Shown here piece by piece: positions 6,826 to 8,267 of a DNA stretch of 8,267 bases. The position numbers and the translations under genes were made by a program. The stretch covers positions 1 through 8,267 of the forward strand of contig JAFXWT010000088.1 of assembly GCA_017542695.1 (NCBI GenBank), in the 5' to 3' direction. Each line of letters opens with the position of its first letter. The first letter of the stretch is position 1. The notes beneath the pieces were generated by a model. That model was not told the DNA's origin, did not search any database, and worked only from the letters and a program-made list of their open reading frames with translations. This DNA comes from Clostridia bacterium. Its GTDB lineage: Bacteria > Bacillota_A > Clostridia > Oscillospirales > CAG-272.

Positions 6826-6830
6826 GGAGG
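6826..6830 (+). promoter_or_regulatory. Ribosome binding site deciding the uppP TTG start
   Basis: GGAGG followed by 6 nt and TTG at 6837-6839. The site lies within the extension that would be coded if the upstream ATG at 6819 were used, which argues for the shorter protein. Confidence 0.75.
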
Positions 6831-6836
6831 TGCGAA

Positions 6837-7655
6837 TTGAGCATACTTTACGCGATACTTTGCGGCGCTTTGCAGGGCGCGTGCGAATTTCTCCCCGTTT
6901 CGAGTTCGGGTCATCTCGCGCTGTTTCACACCCTTTTCGGAGGCGGATTCGGGGACGCGGAGCTCGGATTTGACGTGCTGCTGCACCTCGGGACGCTCGT
7001 CGCCGTCGTCGTTTCTTACAGGCGCGACGTTTGGGCGATTATATGCGCGTTCTTTTCCGCTGTCGGAAAAATATTTCGCGGCGGTTTCAAATGGCGCGAC
7101 GCTTCGTCGGACGAAAAAACTGCGATACTCATCATTGCCGCAACCGTTCCGCTCGCCGTCGCCGCGCTGATAAAAGACAAGGTCGAGGCGCTCTCTTCCT
7201 ATCCGAAATTTGTCGGCACGATGCTGATATTAAACGGCGTGATGCTGATTTTGGGCGGTCTTGTCAAGGCGCGCGGCAAAGAGATATCGTCGCTCGGCGC
7301 AAAGGGCGCGCTCGGAGTCGGAACGTTTCAGCTCCTCGCCTGCCTGCCGGGGCTGTCGCGCTCGGGTGCGACCATCACAGGCGGGTGTGTTTTCGGACTT
7401 TCGCGCGAGGAAGCGGTCAGATTTTCGTTTCTGATGTCGATACCCGCGATAATCGGCGCAAACGTGTCGGGTGTGCCGGATATGATAAAGGGCGGCGTCG
7501 GCGCTGATATTCCGCCCGCCGTCGCGGGATTCATAACGGCGGCAGTCGTCGGCTTTTTCGCAATAAAGCTGATAAAGCGCGCGGCAAAAAAGAAGAATTT
7601 CAATTTTTTCGGGATATATTGCATCATTTCGGGACTTGTCACGGTCCTCGGATGA
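6837..7655 (+). CDS. uppP: Undecaprenyl-diphosphate phosphatase (BacA/UppP family)
   Basis: A 272-residue polytopic membrane enzyme that removes a phosphate from undecaprenyl diphosphate, recycling the lipid carrier for peptidoglycan and other envelope polymers; overexpression in known members gives bacitracin resistance. Both family signatures are intact: the first at residues 13-28, with Q13-x3-E17, FLPVSSSGH and His26, and the second at 171-179, PGLSRSGAT with Arg175. FDVLLHLGT at 45-53 is also typical. Hydrophobic segments span most of 1-30, 46-78, 95-112, 126-142, 160-170, 196-215, 225-245 and 255-272, and the length matches the family. The start is taken as TTG at 6837, because GGAGG (6826-6830) lies 6 nt before it and the product then begins MSILYAI like other UppP proteins. 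The in-frame ATG at 6819 has no Shine-Dalgarno and would place the GGAGG inside the gene. FtsK follows after 21 nt, probably in the same operon. Confidence 0.95.
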   Translation: MSILYAILCGALQGACEFLPVSSSGHLALFHTLFGGGFGDAELGFDVLLHLGTLVAVVVSYRRDVWAIICAFFSAVGKIFRGGFKWRDASSDEKTAILIIAATVPLAVAALIKDKVEALSSYPKFVGTMLILNGVMLILGGLVKARGKEISSLGAKGALGVGTFQLLACLPGLSRSGATITGGCVFGLSREEAVRFSFLMSIPAIIGANVSGVPDMIKGGVGADIPPAVAGFITAAVVGFFAIKLIKRAAKKKNFNFFGIYCIISGLVTVLG

Positions 7656-7663
7656 ATAAAATG

Positions 7664-7669
7664 AAAGGA
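7664..7669 (+). promoter_or_regulatory. Ribosome binding site of the ftsK-like gene
   Basis: AAAGGA, 7 nt before ATG at 7677, in the 21-nt gap after the uppP stop. Two other ATGs nearby (7652 and 7661) are out of frame. Confidence 0.65.
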
Positions 7670-7676
7670 CGTAAAA

Positions 7677-8267
7677 ATGGCGAGAAAAAAGACAAACTCG
7701 GAAGAGATAAAATTCGATTACGACTACGATTACGAATACGATATCAATGATAAAAAAGAAAAACGCGCCCGCGCCGAAAAATCACGCGCGGAAAGACCGC
7801 GCACAGAGCGCGCGGAACAGCGTGAACAGCCGCGCACGGAGCGCTCCGCCCGTGAAAAAGCGCCGCGCGACTCGTCGGGTCTTTCCGTTCAGATAACGAC
7901 GGCGGTGCTTTTTGTCGCAGCGATATTCTTTGTGCTTTGCCTCATATTCTCCGGCAGTCCGAACACGCAGATAGTCGGTTCTGTCGGCGGCGGCATAGGC
8001 AGATTTTTCCTCGGGATCGTCGGCGGAACCGCCTTGATGATACCGCTGTTCCTCCTTGTCGGAGCGCTCCGCTTCAAACGCGATTATGCCGACCGGAAGA
8101 TCGCGCAGCACGTAATATTCTCGATCCTGTCGATCTTGTTCGCTTCGGTGCTGGTACACACGTTTTTTTGTGTTTTCGGCAGCGCGAGCGAGCTCGTCGT
8201 ATCGAAAGGTCAGAAATCGTTTTTTGAAGATCATACGTTCTTCAGCGGCGTCGCCCGGCTCTATGAG
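7677..8267 (+). CDS. ftsK: FtsK/SpoIIIE-type DNA translocase, N-terminal membrane region (partial)
   Basis: The first 197 codons of a gene that continues past the window. Residues 1-68 are a cytoplasmic, highly charged low-complexity segment: a Tyr/Asp/Glu patch (DYDYDYEYD at 14-22) followed by an Arg/Glu-rich stretch with repeated PRTER (41-45 and 52-56). Hydrophobic helices then lie at about 71-92, 99-132 (Gly-rich, GSVGGGIGRFFLGIVGG) and 142-168, with a loop from about 169 after that, the layout of the FtsK_4TM anchor. FtsK/SpoIIIE proteins are septal, ATP-driven hexameric motors that move chromosome ends through the closing septum. The motor (Walker A/B) and gamma domains would lie outside the window, so the call rests on the membrane-region pattern and the charged N-terminal tail. 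It probably shares the uppP transcript. Confidence 0.75.
   Translation, partial: MARKKTNSEEIKFDYDYDYEYDINDKKEKRARAEKSRAERPRTERAEQREQPRTERSAREKAPRDSSGLSVQITTAVLFVAAIFFVLCLIFSGSPNTQIVGSVGGGIGRFFLGIVGGTALMIPLFLLVGALRFKRDYADRKIAQHVIFSILSILFASVLVHTFFCVFGSASELVVSKGQKSFFEDHTFFSGVARLYE

Larger units (their letters stand above)
6547..6836. other. Divergent intergenic region between the LRR gene and uppP
   Basis: This 290-bp stretch holds the LRR promoter on the left and the uppP promoter on the right. The middle (about 6617-6735) shows no convincing coding frame or RNA gene. A short palindrome (6740-6757) abuts the uppP -35 box. Confidence 0.6.

Noticed and set aside
6819..6836. ATG at 6819 as the uppP start
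   Set aside because: No ribosome binding site precedes it, the added six residues are not UppP-like, and the strong GGAGG lies downstream, correctly spaced for TTG at 6837.
7782..8234. Minus-strand 150-codon frame opposite the ftsK start
   Set aside because: It is antisense to a plus-strand frame with a clear ribosome binding site and membrane-protein pattern, and its composition is Arg-rich with no motif.

Overview
The window looks like a stretch of chromosome from an anaerobic Firmicute, probably an uncultured gut- or rumen-type Clostridium relative. The reasons are GGAGG/AAGGAG ribosome binding sites, TTG start codons, sigma-A-type promoters, a secreted BspA-type leucine-rich repeat protein, and a YesL-like (DUF624) membrane protein beside a pectin-type GH28 enzyme. 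The taxonomic placement is inference. No rRNA, tRNA, CRISPR array, insertion sequence or phage gene was seen.

The left half is read on the minus strand. Positions 1-877 hold the N-terminal 292 residues of a DUF624/YesL-family membrane protein that runs off the window. Upstream of it (962-3874) is a 970-residue multidomain glycoside hydrolase family 28-type protein: a beta-rich N-terminal region, two duplicated beta-sandwich-like modules, then a right-handed beta-helix. It has no signal peptide. These two genes probably form a carbohydrate (pectin/galacturonan) utilisation unit. The GH28 gene has its own promoter (3912-3940), and a second candidate promoter lies in front of the DUF624 gene (906-933). 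Further upstream (4132-6546) is an 804-residue secreted BspA-like LRR protein, closed by a strong intrinsic terminator (4088-4120) and driven by its own promoter (6588-6616).

The right part is read on the plus strand, divergent from the LRR gene. A promoter at 6758-6786 drives uppP (undecaprenyl-diphosphate phosphatase, most likely from a TTG start at 6837). After 21 nt follows the N-terminal 197 residues of an FtsK/SpoIIIE-type DNA translocase, cut by the window end. This pair is housekeeping (cell-envelope lipid recycling and chromosome segregation), while the left part is accessory (glycan use and surface interaction).

No clearly new system was found. The points most worth a second look are the unusual signal-less GH28 with a duplicated module and altered GH28 signature residues, an inverted repeat and possible small RNA between the GH28 and LRR genes, and a hairpin overlapping the candidate DUF624 promoter.
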